DNA from: CAZMCC01 sp964564695
GTDB taxonomy: Bacteria > Planctomycetota > Phycisphaerae > Phycisphaerales > UBA1924
Length of the DNA: 64,000 nt
Reading direction: 5' to 3'
Assembly (NCBI GenBank): GCA_964564695.1
Contig: CAZMCC010000002.1
Coordinates: 1 to 64,000, forward strand
In this document: one piece after another, positions 22,917 to 31,959 of the stretch
Layout: each line of letters opens with the position of its first letter
How positions within the stretch are numbered: the stretch's first letter is position 1
Made by a program: the position numbers and the translations under genes
The notes under the pieces: generated by a model
Told to the model about the DNA's origin: nothing
Seen by the model: only the letters and a program-made list of their open reading frames with translations
The model's database searches: none

Positions 22917-24101
22917 ATGCGGATCCTCCACTACCACCGCAACATCCTGCTCAGCCGCGGCGGCATCGTGCGCAGCGTGCTCGACCTGTGCGGCGCCCTC
23001 GCTGCCCGCGGCCACGAGGTCACGCTCGTGACGCCCGAAGACCGCGACGTGCCGGCGTCGTGGCGCACCGGCGGCCCGGGCCTCCCGAAGGTCATCAGGA
23101 TCGCTCAGCCGCGCCTTCCGAGCGGGCTGTTCGCTCCCGGCCAGCTTGGGCCGCTGGCGCCGCTGGCGAGGGACGCCGACGTTCTCCACCTCCACGGCCT
23201 GTGGACCGCGAGCAACGCCCAGGTCGCCCGCGTCGCCCGGCGCGTCGGCCTCCCCTGTGTCCTCAGCCTCCACGGCATGCTCGACGACTTCAGCCTGAGC
23301 GTCAAGCCGCTGAAGAAGAAGCTGTTTCTGCTCACCAGCGGCGGGGCGCTGCTCCGCATCGCCGCGGAAATCCACTGCGCCTCGGCTGAGGAGCTCGCCC
23401 AGGCCAGGCGCCACCTCCCCGCCAACAAAGGCATCGCGATCCCGCTTCTCTTCGACACGGCCCCGTTCGCCACGCTCCCGGGTCCCGACGCCGCCCGCAA
23501 GGCGTTCCCGATGCTCGCGTCGGGCCGTCCCGTTGTGCTGCTCACAGGACGGCTCGTTCACAACAAGGGTGGGGCTGTGCTGGTGGAGGCGGCGGCGATC
23601 CTGAAGTCCCGCGGCGTCCACGCCGTCGTTGCGCTCGCCGGCGCCCCGGAGGGCGACTTCGTGAGCGAGCTGAAGGCGCTCGTCGAGCGACTTGGTGTCG
23701 CCGATCGCGTGGCGATCCTGGGGATGGTCTCGGGCGACCTCAAGCTCTCGGTCTATCAGGCCGCCGACGTGTTCGCCCTGCCGAGCATCCACGAGAACTT
23801 CGGGCTGGTGGTTCCCGAGGCCTTGTGCTGCGGCGTGGCGCCGGTGATTTCGCCGGGGGTGATGATCGCCCGGGACCTCGAGGCCGCGGGCGGGTGCGTG
23901 GTGACCGAGCGCACGCCTCAGGCCTTTGCGGACGCGATTGGGGCCCTGCTGGCCGATCCGGCACGCCGGGCGGGCCTGGTCCGCGCAGGACGTACGTGGG
24001 TGAATTCGGCGCTCAGCCCGTCCGATACCATTGCCCGCTACGAACACCTCTACGAGTCCGTCCGCGGCGGGGGGGGTGGGGGGGGAGCACGCGCGCGATG
24101 A
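22917..24101 (+). CDS. GT4-family glycosyltransferase, tandem copy 1
   Basis: A 394-residue GT-B enzyme. N-terminus MRILHYHRNILLSRGGIVRS, LHLHGLWTASN, LSLHGMLDDFSLSVKPLKKK, then the donor domain with VVLLTGRLVHNKGGAVLVEA and the E(x7)E region in PSIHENFGLVVPEALCCG. It is about half identical by eye to the next gene and overlaps it by ATGA, so the pair arose by tandem duplication. Probable role: adding successive sugars of a repeat unit. The C-terminal Gly run followed by ARAR encodes a low-complexity tail. Confidence 0.9.
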   Translation: MRILHYHRNILLSRGGIVRSVLDLCGALAARGHEVTLVTPEDRDVPASWRTGGPGLPKVIRIAQPRLPSGLFAPGQLGPLAPLARDADVLHLHGLWTASNAQVARVARRVGLPCVLSLHGMLDDFSLSVKPLKKKLFLLTSGGALLRIAAEIHCASAEELAQARRHLPANKGIAIPLLFDTAPFATLPGPDAARKAFPMLASGRPVVLLTGRLVHNKGGAVLVEAAAILKSRGVHAVVALAGAPEGDFVSELKALVERLGVADRVAILGMVSGDLKLSVYQAADVFALPSIHENFGLVVPEALCCGVAPVISPGVMIARDLEAAGGCVVTERTPQAFADAIGALLADPARRAGLVRAGRTWVNSALSPSDTIARYEHLYESVRGGGGGGGARAR

Positions 24102-25291
24102 AGATCCTGCACTATTTCGACCGCGTGCGCCTCGAAGAGGGCGGGACCATCCGCGCCGCCCTCGACATGTCCACGGCCATGGCGCGCTTGGGCCACAAGG
24201 TCACCATGGTGACCTACGACGACACCGACGCGCCGCCCGAGTGGAAGACCGCCGACCCCGCGGCCTCGCCCGGGGTGGTCCGCATCGATCCGCCCGCGCG
24301 CCCCGGCCGGTTCTTCTCGAAAGCACAACTCACGGCGATGGCGCCGATGCTCGCCGACGCCGACATCGCCCACCTCCACGGCATGTGGGTCCCCAGCAAC
24401 CCGCAGGTTGCCTCGATGTGCCGGCGCCTCGCCACGCCCTACGTGGTGAGCATCCACGGCATGCTCGACGACTGGGGCATGCAGCAGCGCGGGCTCAAGA
24501 AGAAGATCTACCTCGCGCTGCAGGGCAACGCCATGCTCCGCAACGCCGCGGCCCTGCACACGACCGCCGAGGGCGAGCGCGAGCAGTCGAGCAAGTGGAT
24601 GCCCGGCGGGCGCTGGATGGTGATCCCCTACATCGTCGACCTCAGCCCCTTTCGCACGCTCCCCGGCCCGGCCGAGGCGCGGGCGAAGTTCGGGCTCACT
24701 GAGAACGGCCCGCCCAGCGTCATCTTCCTCAGCCGCCTGCACTACAAGAAGTGCCCCGAGATCCTGCTGCGGGCGTCGGCCCAGTTGCACGCCCGGGGCA
24801 TCGTCCACCGCCTGCTCATGACCGGAACGGGCGAGCCCGACTACGTCGAAACGCTCAAACGGCTCGCCGCCGAGCTCAACCTCGGCGAACGGTGCTCGTT
24901 CCTGGGGATGGTGAGCGGGTCGCTCAAGCTGTCGCTGTACGAGGCGGCGGACGTTTTCGCCCTGCCCACGAGCCAGGAGAACTTCGGGCTGGTGTTCGCC
25001 GAGAGCCTCGCCTGCCGCACTCCGGTGGTCGGCACCAGGGGCACCGACATCTGGCGCGAGCTCGAGTCCAGCGGCGGGGCGGTCATCGCCGACCGCACGC
25101 CCGAGGCGTTTGCCGACGCTCTGGCGGGGCTGCTCACCGATGCCCCGCGCCGCCGCTCAATGGGGGAATCCGGGCGTCGCTGGGTGTTCGGGGCGCTCGA
25201 CGAAGCCCGGATCAGCGCGGATTTCGACAAGATGTACTCGGCGGCGGCCCCGGCCACGAACCCCGGCCGGGTAACCGCATTATCATCGTGA
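24098..25291 (+). CDS. GT4-family glycosyltransferase, tandem copy 2
   Basis: A 397-residue paralog of the preceding gene. Matching blocks: MKILHYFDRVRLEEGGTIRA, AHLHGMWVPSNPQVASM, VSIHGMLDDWGMQQRGLKKK, SVIFLSRLHYKKCPEILLRA, and the donor-binding PTSQENFGLVFAESLACRTP. ATG 24098 overlaps the upstream TGA. The following polymerase-like gene begins 74 bases later. As a retaining GT4 it would use a nucleotide sugar; specificity cannot be read from the sequence. Confidence 0.9.
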   Translation: MKILHYFDRVRLEEGGTIRAALDMSTAMARLGHKVTMVTYDDTDAPPEWKTADPAASPGVVRIDPPARPGRFFSKAQLTAMAPMLADADIAHLHGMWVPSNPQVASMCRRLATPYVVSIHGMLDDWGMQQRGLKKKIYLALQGNAMLRNAAALHTTAEGEREQSSKWMPGGRWMVIPYIVDLSPFRTLPGPAEARAKFGLTENGPPSVIFLSRLHYKKCPEILLRASAQLHARGIVHRLLMTGTGEPDYVETLKRLAAELNLGERCSFLGMVSGSLKLSLYEAADVFALPTSQENFGLVFAESLACRTPVVGTRGTDIWRELESSGGAVIADRTPEAFADALAGLLTDAPRRRSMGESGRRWVFGALDEARISADFDKMYSAAAPATNPGRVTALSS

Positions 25292-25365
25292 ACCGGAGGG
25301 GGCGAACCCGATCGGGTTCTGGTAAGTAAGGTCTCACGCTCACACAGCCGATAGTTACGGGACGC

Positions 25366-26790
25366 ATGGAACAGTTCTTGGCCGCATATCTCGGGCTTGG
25401 TGGCGTGGCGCTGCTGGCGTTCATGGCGTGGGAGCACATCACCGGGCGCACGGATCTCTTCACGACCCGCAACGTGTGCCTGCTGGGGCTGGTGATCTTC
25501 CAGTTCGTCAGCGGCGTGCTCGTGATGGTGATGGGTGTCGAGGACCGGTACACGATCAACAACTATGCGGCAACGGGCCTGAAGTTCGCCGCGATGCTCA
25601 CGCTCTGGACCGTGGTGTTCCTCGTGGTCTACCGGCGCGGCTGGATCGCCGACCCGCTGGCACGGCGCGTGCCGGTCTCCCCCGCCATTCCCGGCGTGAC
25701 GGCCCTGTGGACGCTCGCGGTGATGACGACCGTGATGGCCGCCGCCATGAAGTTCGGCGTCCGCATCCCGCTCATCGGTGTGCTCTCGAACTTCGTCGCG
25801 CTCGCCTTCACGGCCATCGCGGCGGGCCTGGCCGGCTGGATCTGGGCGCCGCGACTGTTCAACCCCGTCGTCGCGGCGGGCGCCATCGCGATCGTCGGCG
25901 TCAACGCCGGCCTCGCGACCTGGGGCGAGTTCGGGCGTCGCCCGCTCATGGGCGTCGGCATGGGCATGCTGTGGGGGATGTACTACTCCCACTGGCGCTA
26001 CCTCCCGTTCAAGCGGATGGCCCTCCAGGCCGCCATCGTCTCGCTCCTGCCGCTGACCGCGGTCGCGCTCCAGACGAGTATCCGAAGCTGGGACGCCACC
26101 ACGAACCTCGCGGCCACCGTCAACGCGGTGAAACAGTCCGGCGACGTCGGCAAGGGCGTCATGCTGCTGGGCACCGGCCAGGACACCGCCGGCAAGAGCC
26201 TGTTCTGCATCGAGAACTTCCCCGAGGAGCACGAGTACCGCCCCTTGCACGCCCTGTGGTACTTCTTTGTCTACCCCGTCCCGCGCGAGAAGTGGCCCGA
26301 CAAGCCCTACACGCTCTCGAACGACCTGCCGCGTCTGGCCCGAATCCCCGGCGTCCCGCTCGACGGCGGCATGACCGTCGGCCCCGGCATCGTGGGCCAG
26401 GCCGAGGCCGACGGCGGGTGGATCACGCTCGTGATCTACGGCGTGCTCATGGCCATGGTCTTCCGCTTCTTCGACCACGCCGCCCTCGTGAACGTGAGCA
26501 ACCCGCTGCTGGTCATGCCTGTGGGCGGTGCGCTGGGGCAGGTGGCGGGCACCACCCGCGGCGACACCTCGCAGTTCATGTGGATCTTCATGTTCGGCAC
26601 CGTCGGGTCGTGGGCGATGCTGTTCGTGCTCTCGAAGATGCTCGAACGCTTCAATCCCGCGGCGTTTATGTACGCCCCGGCCGAGGACCACGACGCCGGC
26701 GACCACGCCGGGGCCGATGAGTCCGGGATCGTCGATCCTAACGTCGCGTACGAATACGAGCACGAAGACGCGTACGGCACGGCCCGCTGA
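25366..26790 (+). CDS. Wzy-like polysaccharide polymerase, putative
   Basis: A 474-residue integral membrane protein with about ten hydrophobic helices (for example 6-24, 40-60, 78-96, 112-132, 140-160, 168-186). A long outer loop lies at about 230-345 (FPEEHEYRPLHALWYFFVYP ... GPGIVGQAEADGGW), followed by helices at 348-365, 376-392 and 405-425. A large loop with Gly-rich GPGIVGQ before late helices is typical of O-antigen polymerases, and the position after two glycosyltransferases supports that role. The tail is Asp/Glu/His-rich. No pair of catalytic residues can be assigned with confidence. Confidence 0.7.
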   Translation: MEQFLAAYLGLGGVALLAFMAWEHITGRTDLFTTRNVCLLGLVIFQFVSGVLVMVMGVEDRYTINNYAATGLKFAAMLTLWTVVFLVVYRRGWIADPLARRVPVSPAIPGVTALWTLAVMTTVMAAAMKFGVRIPLIGVLSNFVALAFTAIAAGLAGWIWAPRLFNPVVAAGAIAIVGVNAGLATWGEFGRRPLMGVGMGMLWGMYYSHWRYLPFKRMALQAAIVSLLPLTAVALQTSIRSWDATTNLAATVNAVKQSGDVGKGVMLLGTGQDTAGKSLFCIENFPEEHEYRPLHALWYFFVYPVPREKWPDKPYTLSNDLPRLARIPGVPLDGGMTVGPGIVGQAEADGGWITLVIYGVLMAMVFRFFDHAALVNVSNPLLVMPVGGALGQVAGTTRGDTSQFMWIFMFGTVGSWAMLFVLSKMLERFNPAAFMYAPAEDHDAGDHAGADESGIVDPNVAYEYEHEDAYGTAR

Positions 26791-26803
26791 GGTCGGCCCC
26801 CGC

Positions 26804-28492
26804 TCACGACGATCCAGCGAACGCCTGCTCCGCCAAGTCGATGGCCCGCGACAAGGCCGCGGCCTTGTTCACCGTCTCCATGTACTCGGCCGGCGTCTCC
26901 GAATCGGCGACGATGCCGCCCGCGGCCTGCAGGTGATAGAGCCATCCAGACGCGTCACGGGCCGCGGTCGGCACGACCATGGTCCGCAGCGCCAGCGCGA
27001 TGTCCATGTCCCCCGAGAGCGAGACGTAGCCCAGGCCCCCGCCATAGGGCCCGCGCCGCACGGGCTCGAGCTCGTCGATGATCTGCATGGCGCGGATCTT
27101 GGGTGCGCCGGAGATGGTGCCCGCGGGGAGCGTCGCCCGCAGGGCGTCCCACGCATCGAGGCCCGGGCGCAGCCGTCCGGTGACTGTCGAACTGATGTGC
27201 ATCACGTGGCTGTACCGCTCGACGTGCATGAGCGACGGCAGGTCGATCGTGCCCGGAACGCACACCGAGCCCACGTCGTTGCGCCCCAGGTCGACGAGCA
27301 TCGTGTGCTCGGCCCGCTCCTTGGGGTCGGCGAGCAGATCCTGCTCCAGGGCCTTGTCTTCCTCGGGCGTCGCGCCGCGCTTTCGCGTGCCCGCGAGGGG
27401 GCGGTTGGTGAGGACGAGGGCCTGCGGGTCCGAAGGGGAGTGGCGCACGCGGCACAAAATCTCCGGGCTTGACGCCACCAGAATGCACCCCTGTGCCTGC
27501 AGGTAGGTCATGTACGGGCTCGGGTTCACCGCCCGCAGCGCCCGGTACACGTCAAACGGGTCGGACGCGCTGCGCCGCTCGAACCGCTGCCCGAGCACAA
27601 CCTGGAAGATGTCCCCCGCCCGGATGTACTCGAGCGCCCTGGCGACCATCCCCGCGTGCTGGTCCTTCGTGATGTTCGACGCCAGCGGCGCCGGCGGCGG
27701 CCCCAGCCCCCCCACGCCCTTCCCGAGCACACGTCCCGAGGTGAGCGGCTTGGAGTGCGTCTGGATCTCCTTCGCACGGCGTTCGAGCGCGTCGACGCCC
27801 AGGTCGTACGCGCCGGCGATCTGTGCGTCGGTCGCGTCCGGCGGCACCTCGACGAGTCGGACAACCGTGACGAGCCGGTCGACGTGGTCGAAGACGACGA
27901 CGCCGTCGTAGTAGCCGAAGTGCAGGTCGGGAAGCTTGCGGTCGTCGCGCGGGGCCGAGGCGAAGTCGAGCTTCTCGGGCTCGACGTAGCGCACGCTGTC
28001 GTACGCCGCAAACCCGACCCAGCCGCCGAGCATGCACTTGGGCAGCCCGAGCTCGGGCGGGTTGATGAGCTTGAGATGGGCCGTGAGCCGGCGAGGCACG
28101 TCGAGGGGGTTGGCCTCCTCGCCTGTCGACGCGGCCCCGGGCTGGCCGGCCCTTCGGCGCCCGCGATGGTCGGTGGTCGTGACCGTGCGCTCGAACGCGA
28201 CGACCTCGATCGCCGGCTGGGCTCCGAGGATCGAGTGGCGTCCGAGCCGCTCGCCGCCCTCGACGGATTCGAGCAGGAAGCTGGGGGCCGTGCGCTCGTC
28301 GGGGGCCACCAGTCGCCGGTACGCGAGCACGGGCGTGAGCTGGTCGTCGAGCAGGCGCAGGCACACGGGGATGACGAGCGTGGCCGGCGGGGAGGGGGGG
28401 TCGGTGCGTCGGGCGTCGTGGACGAGGGCGAGGAAGCGGTCTTTGGTGGGCGATTCGAGCACGCGGGGAGGGTAGATCAGCGAGGCGCGCAC
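26804..28492 (-). CDS. trpE: anthranilate synthase component I
   Basis: Converts chorismate and ammonia (or glutamine with TrpG) to anthranilate. The 562-residue protein has the N-terminal Trp-binding region with LLESVEGGERLGRHSILG, and the catalytic half with AGDIFQVVLGQRFER, PSPYMTYLQ, ASSPEILCRV, RPLAGTRKRG, ADPKERAEHTMLVDLGRND, TLPAGTISGAPKIRAM and AAGGIVADSETPAEY. The start is GTG 28492; a GTG ten codons in (VLESPTKDRF) is an alternative. Its first codons lie in a 61-base direct repeat whose other copy is at 29245-29304, on the far side of the Phd/ParE genes. No trpG or trp operon partner is next to it. Confidence 0.95.
   Translation of the reverse strand: MRASLIYPPRVLESPTKDRFLALVHDARRTDPPSPPATLVIPVCLRLLDDQLTPVLAYRRLVAPDERTAPSFLLESVEGGERLGRHSILGAQPAIEVVAFERTVTTTDHRGRRRAGQPGAASTGEEANPLDVPRRLTAHLKLINPPELGLPKCMLGGWVGFAAYDSVRYVEPEKLDFASAPRDDRKLPDLHFGYYDGVVVFDHVDRLVTVVRLVEVPPDATDAQIAGAYDLGVDALERRAKEIQTHSKPLTSGRVLGKGVGGLGPPPAPLASNITKDQHAGMVARALEYIRAGDIFQVVLGQRFERRSASDPFDVYRALRAVNPSPYMTYLQAQGCILVASSPEILCRVRHSPSDPQALVLTNRPLAGTRKRGATPEEDKALEQDLLADPKERAEHTMLVDLGRNDVGSVCVPGTIDLPSLMHVERYSHVMHISSTVTGRLRPGLDAWDALRATLPAGTISGAPKIRAMQIIDELEPVRRGPYGGGLGYVSLSGDMDIALALRTMVVPTAARDASGWLYHLQAAGGIVADSETPAEYMETVNKAAALSRAIDLAEQAFAGSS
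28415..28475 (-). repeat. direct repeat flanking Phd/ParE, copy inside trpE
   Basis: About 93 % identical to 29245-29304 with one single-base indel. Encodes VLESPTKDRFLALVHD of TrpE on the minus strand. The two copies flank 769 bases that hold the toxin-antitoxin pair. Confidence 0.85.
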
Positions 28493-28573
28493 TCGAATGG
28501 AGAGCTCATAATGTGGACATTTACCAAACGAACCGTCCCAATTGCGGGCGCCTGGCCCAGTACTGGCCCGTCA

Positions 28574-28602
28574 TGTACACTAAAGCGTACAGATAGATGT
28601 AC
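28574..28602. promoter_or_regulatory. probable autoregulatory operator of Phd/ParE
   Basis: TGTAC (28574-28578), 8-base spacer, GTACA (28587-28591), and a third half-site TGTAC at 28598-28602, all just upstream of the antitoxin ATG at 28624. Spaced palindromic half-sites at this place are where Phd-type antitoxins bind to repress their own operon. Seen by eye only. Confidence 0.6.
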
Positions 28603-28623
28603 CTTCATCCGATGGTGGGATCT

Positions 28624-28917
28624 ATGACTCGAACGACTGACATCACAAGCTTCACGGAGCACCGCCAGAATCTCCGCGAGCACCTGAACCGGATCAAGGA
28701 GACCGGGCGCCCGCTGTACGTCACGACCAACGGCGAGACCGAGGCGGTCGTGCTCAGCGCCAAGGCGTATGACGAACTCGCCGACCGAGCAGATCTGGCG
28801 GAAACACTCGCGATGATCCAGCTGAGCGAGGCCGACATCAAGAACGGGCGCGTACGCGATGTGCGTGACGCCCTGCACGACATCGCCGCGAAGCACGGGC
28901 TGTCGATCCAGCGATGA
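28624..28917 (+). CDS. Phd/YefM-family antitoxin
   Basis: About 97 residues from ATG 28624. The N-terminal DNA-binding Phd fold is seen in TDITSFTEHRQNLREHLNRI and RPLYVTTNGETEAVVLSAKA, ending in YDELADRADLAETLA. The C-terminal stretch would wrap the toxin. It overlaps the ParE-like gene by ATGA. An upstream in-frame ATG at 28597 would place the start inside the operator and is less likely. Confidence 0.92.
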   Translation: MTRTTDITSFTEHRQNLREHLNRIKETGRPLYVTTNGETEAVVLSAKAYDELADRADLAETLAMIQLSEADIKNGRVRDVRDALHDIAAKHGLSIQR

Positions 28918-29231
28918 GCTTCCGCGTCGTCATCACGCGGGAGGCGGAAGACGCGATCGCCGCCCAGGTTGAGTACCTCAAGAAGCAGAGCGCCCCCGAG
29001 GATCGGGTGGTTCGCTGGCTCGCGGGCCTGTTCGACCTCATCGACTCGCTCTACGAGTTGCCGCGTCGCTTCCCGGTCGCCGAGGCGGTGACCGCCGTCG
29101 CGGGGTACGAGGTGCGCCGCGTCAACTACGCCGACTGCGGGGTCTTCTTCCGAGTAGATGACGCGCAGTCGCTCGTGGAGATCGTCGCGTTCCGTCACGG
29201 GCGTCAACGCCCGTGGCTCGAGGGCACGTGA
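28914..29231 (+). CDS. ParE/RelE-family toxin
   Basis: A 105-residue protein opening SFRVVITREAEDAIAAQVEY, the usual ParE start with two helices, then GYEVRRVNYADCGVFFRVDD and LVEIVAFRHGRQRP, which match the ParE/RelE core sheet. The Arg and His residues of the last strand fit the family. Family members inhibit gyrase or cut mRNA on the ribosome; which of the two cannot be told here. It is the second gene of a module inserted between the two copies of the trpE start. Confidence 0.9.
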   Translation: MSFRVVITREAEDAIAAQVEYLKKQSAPEDRVVRWLAGLFDLIDSLYELPRRFPVAEAVTAVAGYEVRRVNYADCGVFFRVDDAQSLVEIVAFRHGRQRPWLEGT

Positions 29232-29244
29232 CGCGACAGGTTGG

Positions 29245-29304
29245 GTCGTGCACGAGGGCGAGGAAGCGGTCTTTGGTCGGCGATTCGAGCACGGGGGCGG
29301 GTAG
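29245..29304 (-). repeat. direct repeat flanking Phd/ParE, distal copy
   Basis: Matches 28415-28475. On the minus strand it can be read from 29319 as MSLGFLPAPVLESPTKDRF, i.e. a second trpE beginning that runs into unrelated sequence. Probably the remains of the original trpE start. Confidence 0.85.
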
Positions 29305-29333
29305 AAACCCGAGGCTCACCGTAAGGTGGCCAC

Positions 29334-29780
29334 GTGGCGCGTCGCCCCAGACTCGAAGCGGTGCGGGCAGTTCATCGGCGGCAAGTGCTTGTCATTGGTG
29401 GCGTATTGATCTTGCAGGCCGCGTTCATCACGCTGGTAATGATCTGGAACGAGTTTGGCGACTATGTCTCCAAGCTTCGTGGAGCGGTTCTCGGCTTCAA
29501 TGGGCTCGCGCTTCTCGTCATCACCGCGATCTCTGTGTGGACACTGGTGCGGCTGAAGGCGATCATGAGAACTGCGGGTGCGCATGACGGGCGGATCTGT
29601 CGTCGGTGCACGTACCCCATGTCCGACGATTTCACCCAGTGCCCCGAGTGCGGCCACGCTCAGGACATGCAGCAAACCGTCGCCGATTGGCAACGCCTTC
29701 TCCGGGATCACCCGAAGGTGCGGACGCGCACGGACGGCGTGAGCGGCCTGCTCGGCCCGGATCGCAACTGGGGGGACTGA
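29334..29780 (+). CDS. membrane protein with zinc ribbon
   Basis: About 148 residues from GTG 29334. Two membrane helices (about 18-37, VLVIGGVLILQAAFITLVMI; about 56-74) are followed by a zinc ribbon CRRCTYPMSDDFTQCPECGH at about 92-111 and a hydrophilic tail. It has the same overall layout as the four paralogs at 17.5-19.8 kb, but the ribbon differs (YPMSDD in place of YDLxG), so it is a distant relative. Function unknown. Confidence 0.7.
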   Translation: MARRPRLEAVRAVHRRQVLVIGGVLILQAAFITLVMIWNEFGDYVSKLRGAVLGFNGLALLVITAISVWTLVRLKAIMRTAGAHDGRICRRCTYPMSDDFTQCPECGHAQDMQQTVADWQRLLRDHPKVRTRTDGVSGLLGPDRNWGD

Positions 29781-29838
29781 ACTCGTTCACGGCGGGAATT
29801 CTCGCTCCCCGGTTGTTGAGAATGCGGTATCATCTGAC

Positions 29839-30555
29839 GTGCCCGACCCGGCCCTCTCCATCCGCGGCCTGAAGTTCCGCTACGGCGCGACCAACGACGC
29901 CGACATCGCCGGCCCCGCCTGGACCATCGACATCCCCACCCTCGACCTCGCCCCCGGCGAGCACCTCCTCCTCACCGGCTCCTCCGGCCGCGGCAAGTCC
30001 ACCCTGCTCTACCTCATCGCCGGCGTCCTCGACCTCGCCGCTCCGAACACCGGTGAGGTCCGCGTCGCCGGTCGCAACATCCACGCCCTCCGCGGCGCCG
30101 CTCGCGACACCTTCCGCGGGCGCTCCATCGGGATGATCTTCCAGACGTTCCACCTTCTCCCCGGCTTCAGCGCCGCCGAGAACGTGATGGCCGCCCTCAT
30201 GTTCAGCGACATCCCGCCGCGCGAACACCGCGCCCGGGCCGTCTCGCTCCTCGGGCGCCTCGGCATCACCACGCCCGACCGCGATCCCGACCGTCTCAGC
30301 GTCGGCCAGCAGCAGCGCGTCGCCGTCGCCCGGGCCCTCGCGTGCCGCCCCGCCCTCGTGCTCGCCGACGAGCCGACGGCCAGCCTCGACCCCGCGAACT
30401 CCGCCGCCGCGGTCGAGCTCATCCAGTCCGTGTGCCGCGAACAGCACGCGGGCCTCTTGTGCGTGAGCCACGACCCGTCGCTCGTCTCCAAGTTCGACCG
30501 TCGCGCCAGCCTCGATGACCTCGCCTCGGTCCCGGCCGCAGTGGGGGGCGCGTAA
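29839..30555 (+). CDS. ABC transporter ATP-binding protein (LolD/MacB type)
   Basis: A 238-residue ATPase with Walker A TGSSGRGKST (about 53-62), Q-loop FQTFHLLPGF, signature LSVGQQQRVAVARAL, Walker B ALVLADEPTASLDP and the H-loop VSHD. This subfamily pairs with FtsX-type permeases and drives periplasmic work rather than membrane passage. GTG at 29839. The permease gene starts 3 bases after its stop. Walker A has Arg where most have an Ala or Pro-Ser, a minor change. Confidence 0.95.
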   Translation: MPDPALSIRGLKFRYGATNDADIAGPAWTIDIPTLDLAPGEHLLLTGSSGRGKSTLLYLIAGVLDLAAPNTGEVRVAGRNIHALRGAARDTFRGRSIGMIFQTFHLLPGFSAAENVMAALMFSDIPPREHRARAVSLLGRLGITTPDRDPDRLSVGQQQRVAVARALACRPALVLADEPTASLDPANSAAAVELIQSVCREQHAGLLCVSHDPSLVSKFDRRASLDDLASVPAAVGGA

Positions 30556-30558
30556 CTC

Positions 30559-31878
30559 GTGGCCATCACCGACTTCACCATCATCCGCCGCAGCATGACC
30601 GCCCGGCTCTTCTCGACCGTGACGACCATCGTCACCGTCGCGGTCGCCGTCGCCCTCATGCTCGTGCTGCTCTCCATGCGTGACGCCGGCAAGGCCGCGT
30701 TCGAACGCGGCAGCGGCAACATGCACCTGCTCGTCTCGCGCGACGCCTCGCCGATGGTCGCGGTGCTCAACGGCGTCTTCTACGCCAACGCCCCCGCACG
30801 CCCGATTCCCTGGAAAAAGTACGCGGAGCTCATCAATTCGCAGCCCTTCGCCTGGGCCATCCCCACGCTCCAGGGCGACAGCTACCGCGGCTATCCGACG
30901 ATGGCGACGGTGCCCGAGTTCTTCCGCGACTTCACGATCGACGAAGACACGCCGTGGACCTTCGCCCAGGGCCGCGCCTTCGGGGCCCCCTTCGAGGTCG
31001 TCGTCGGTTCGCAGGCCGCCGCCGCCACCGGCGTGCGCGTCGGCGACACCGTCAACCTGACCCACGGCGTCGAACCGCCGCGTCAGCTCCGGGCCGCGGG
31101 CTCGGAAAACGCCGCCCTCCCCCACGTCCACACGCAATACGTCTACACCGTCGTCGGCATCCTCGCCCCGACCGGCTCCTCGCACGACCGCGCCGTCTTC
31201 AGCGACCTCACGAGCTCGTGGATCCTCCACGCCCACGACCGGCGCGAGCGTGAAGAGGGCCACGGCCACGCCGACGAACCCAAGCTGACCGCCGCCGACC
31301 TCACCGACGATGACAAGCTCATCACCGGCATCTACCTCCGCGTGGCGACCCGCGCCGGCGCCGACGCGACGGCCGTCCTCCCCCAGGTCTTTGACGCCCT
31401 GCGGCGCGACATCTCGATCACTGTCGCGAGCCCGACCGACCAGATCCGCCGCCTCTTCGGCATCATCGGGAACATCGACCAGCTCTTCGTCGCGATGGCC
31501 GCGGTCGTGATGGTGTCGAGCGCGATCGCGATCATGCTCGCCCTGTACAACTCGATGGAGCAGCGCCGGCGCCAGGTGGCGGTGCTCCGCGTGCTGGGCG
31601 CGAGCCGCGGGCGCATCTTCGGATTGGTCGTCACCGAATCCGCGTTGCTCGGCCTGCTGGGGGCCGCCGCCGGCCTCGTCGCGGCCGTCGTCGCCGCCCG
31701 CGGGGCGGCGTGGGTCCTTCGCCGTGACCTGGGCCTGGTCATCAACCCCGACCTCAAGCTCGAGTGGGTGCTTGTGGTGTGCGTCGCGACGGTGGTCCTC
31801 GCCGCTTTGGCGGGCGTTGTTCCGGCGATGATGGCCTACCGCACGCCCGTGGTTCGCAGCCTGCGGCCCCTGGGCTGA
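30559..31878 (+). CDS. FtsX-like ABC permease with His-rich loop
   Basis: A 439-residue permease of the MacB/FtsX type: one helix near the N-terminus (about 19-38, TIVTVAVAVALMLVLLSM), a large periplasmic domain, then three helices (about 305-325, 355-378, 400-425) with the FtsX core (MEQRRRQVAVLRVLGASRGR). The periplasmic part contains His-rich stretches (HVHTQY; ILHAHDRREREEGHGHADEP at about 225-244), which suggests metal contact. It is followed by a DUF3299 lipoprotein, a pairing known next to zinc-related transport sets in other bacteria. Confidence 0.9.
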   Translation: MAITDFTIIRRSMTARLFSTVTTIVTVAVAVALMLVLLSMRDAGKAAFERGSGNMHLLVSRDASPMVAVLNGVFYANAPARPIPWKKYAELINSQPFAWAIPTLQGDSYRGYPTMATVPEFFRDFTIDEDTPWTFAQGRAFGAPFEVVVGSQAAAATGVRVGDTVNLTHGVEPPRQLRAAGSENAALPHVHTQYVYTVVGILAPTGSSHDRAVFSDLTSSWILHAHDRREREEGHGHADEPKLTAADLTDDDKLITGIYLRVATRAGADATAVLPQVFDALRRDISITVASPTDQIRRLFGIIGNIDQLFVAMAAVVMVSSAIAIMLALYNSMEQRRRQVAVLRVLGASRGRIFGLVVTESALLGLLGAAAGLVAAVVAARGAAWVLRRDLGLVINPDLKLEWVLVVCVATVVLAALAGVVPAMMAYRTPVVRSLRPLG

Positions 31879-31959
31879 ATTTCGGCTCACTTGCCGGTGC
31901 TGCACCCGCCCCGATCCCGAGTCGGTACCATTCCCTGCGCACCTAGTGAGAACCCCGGC

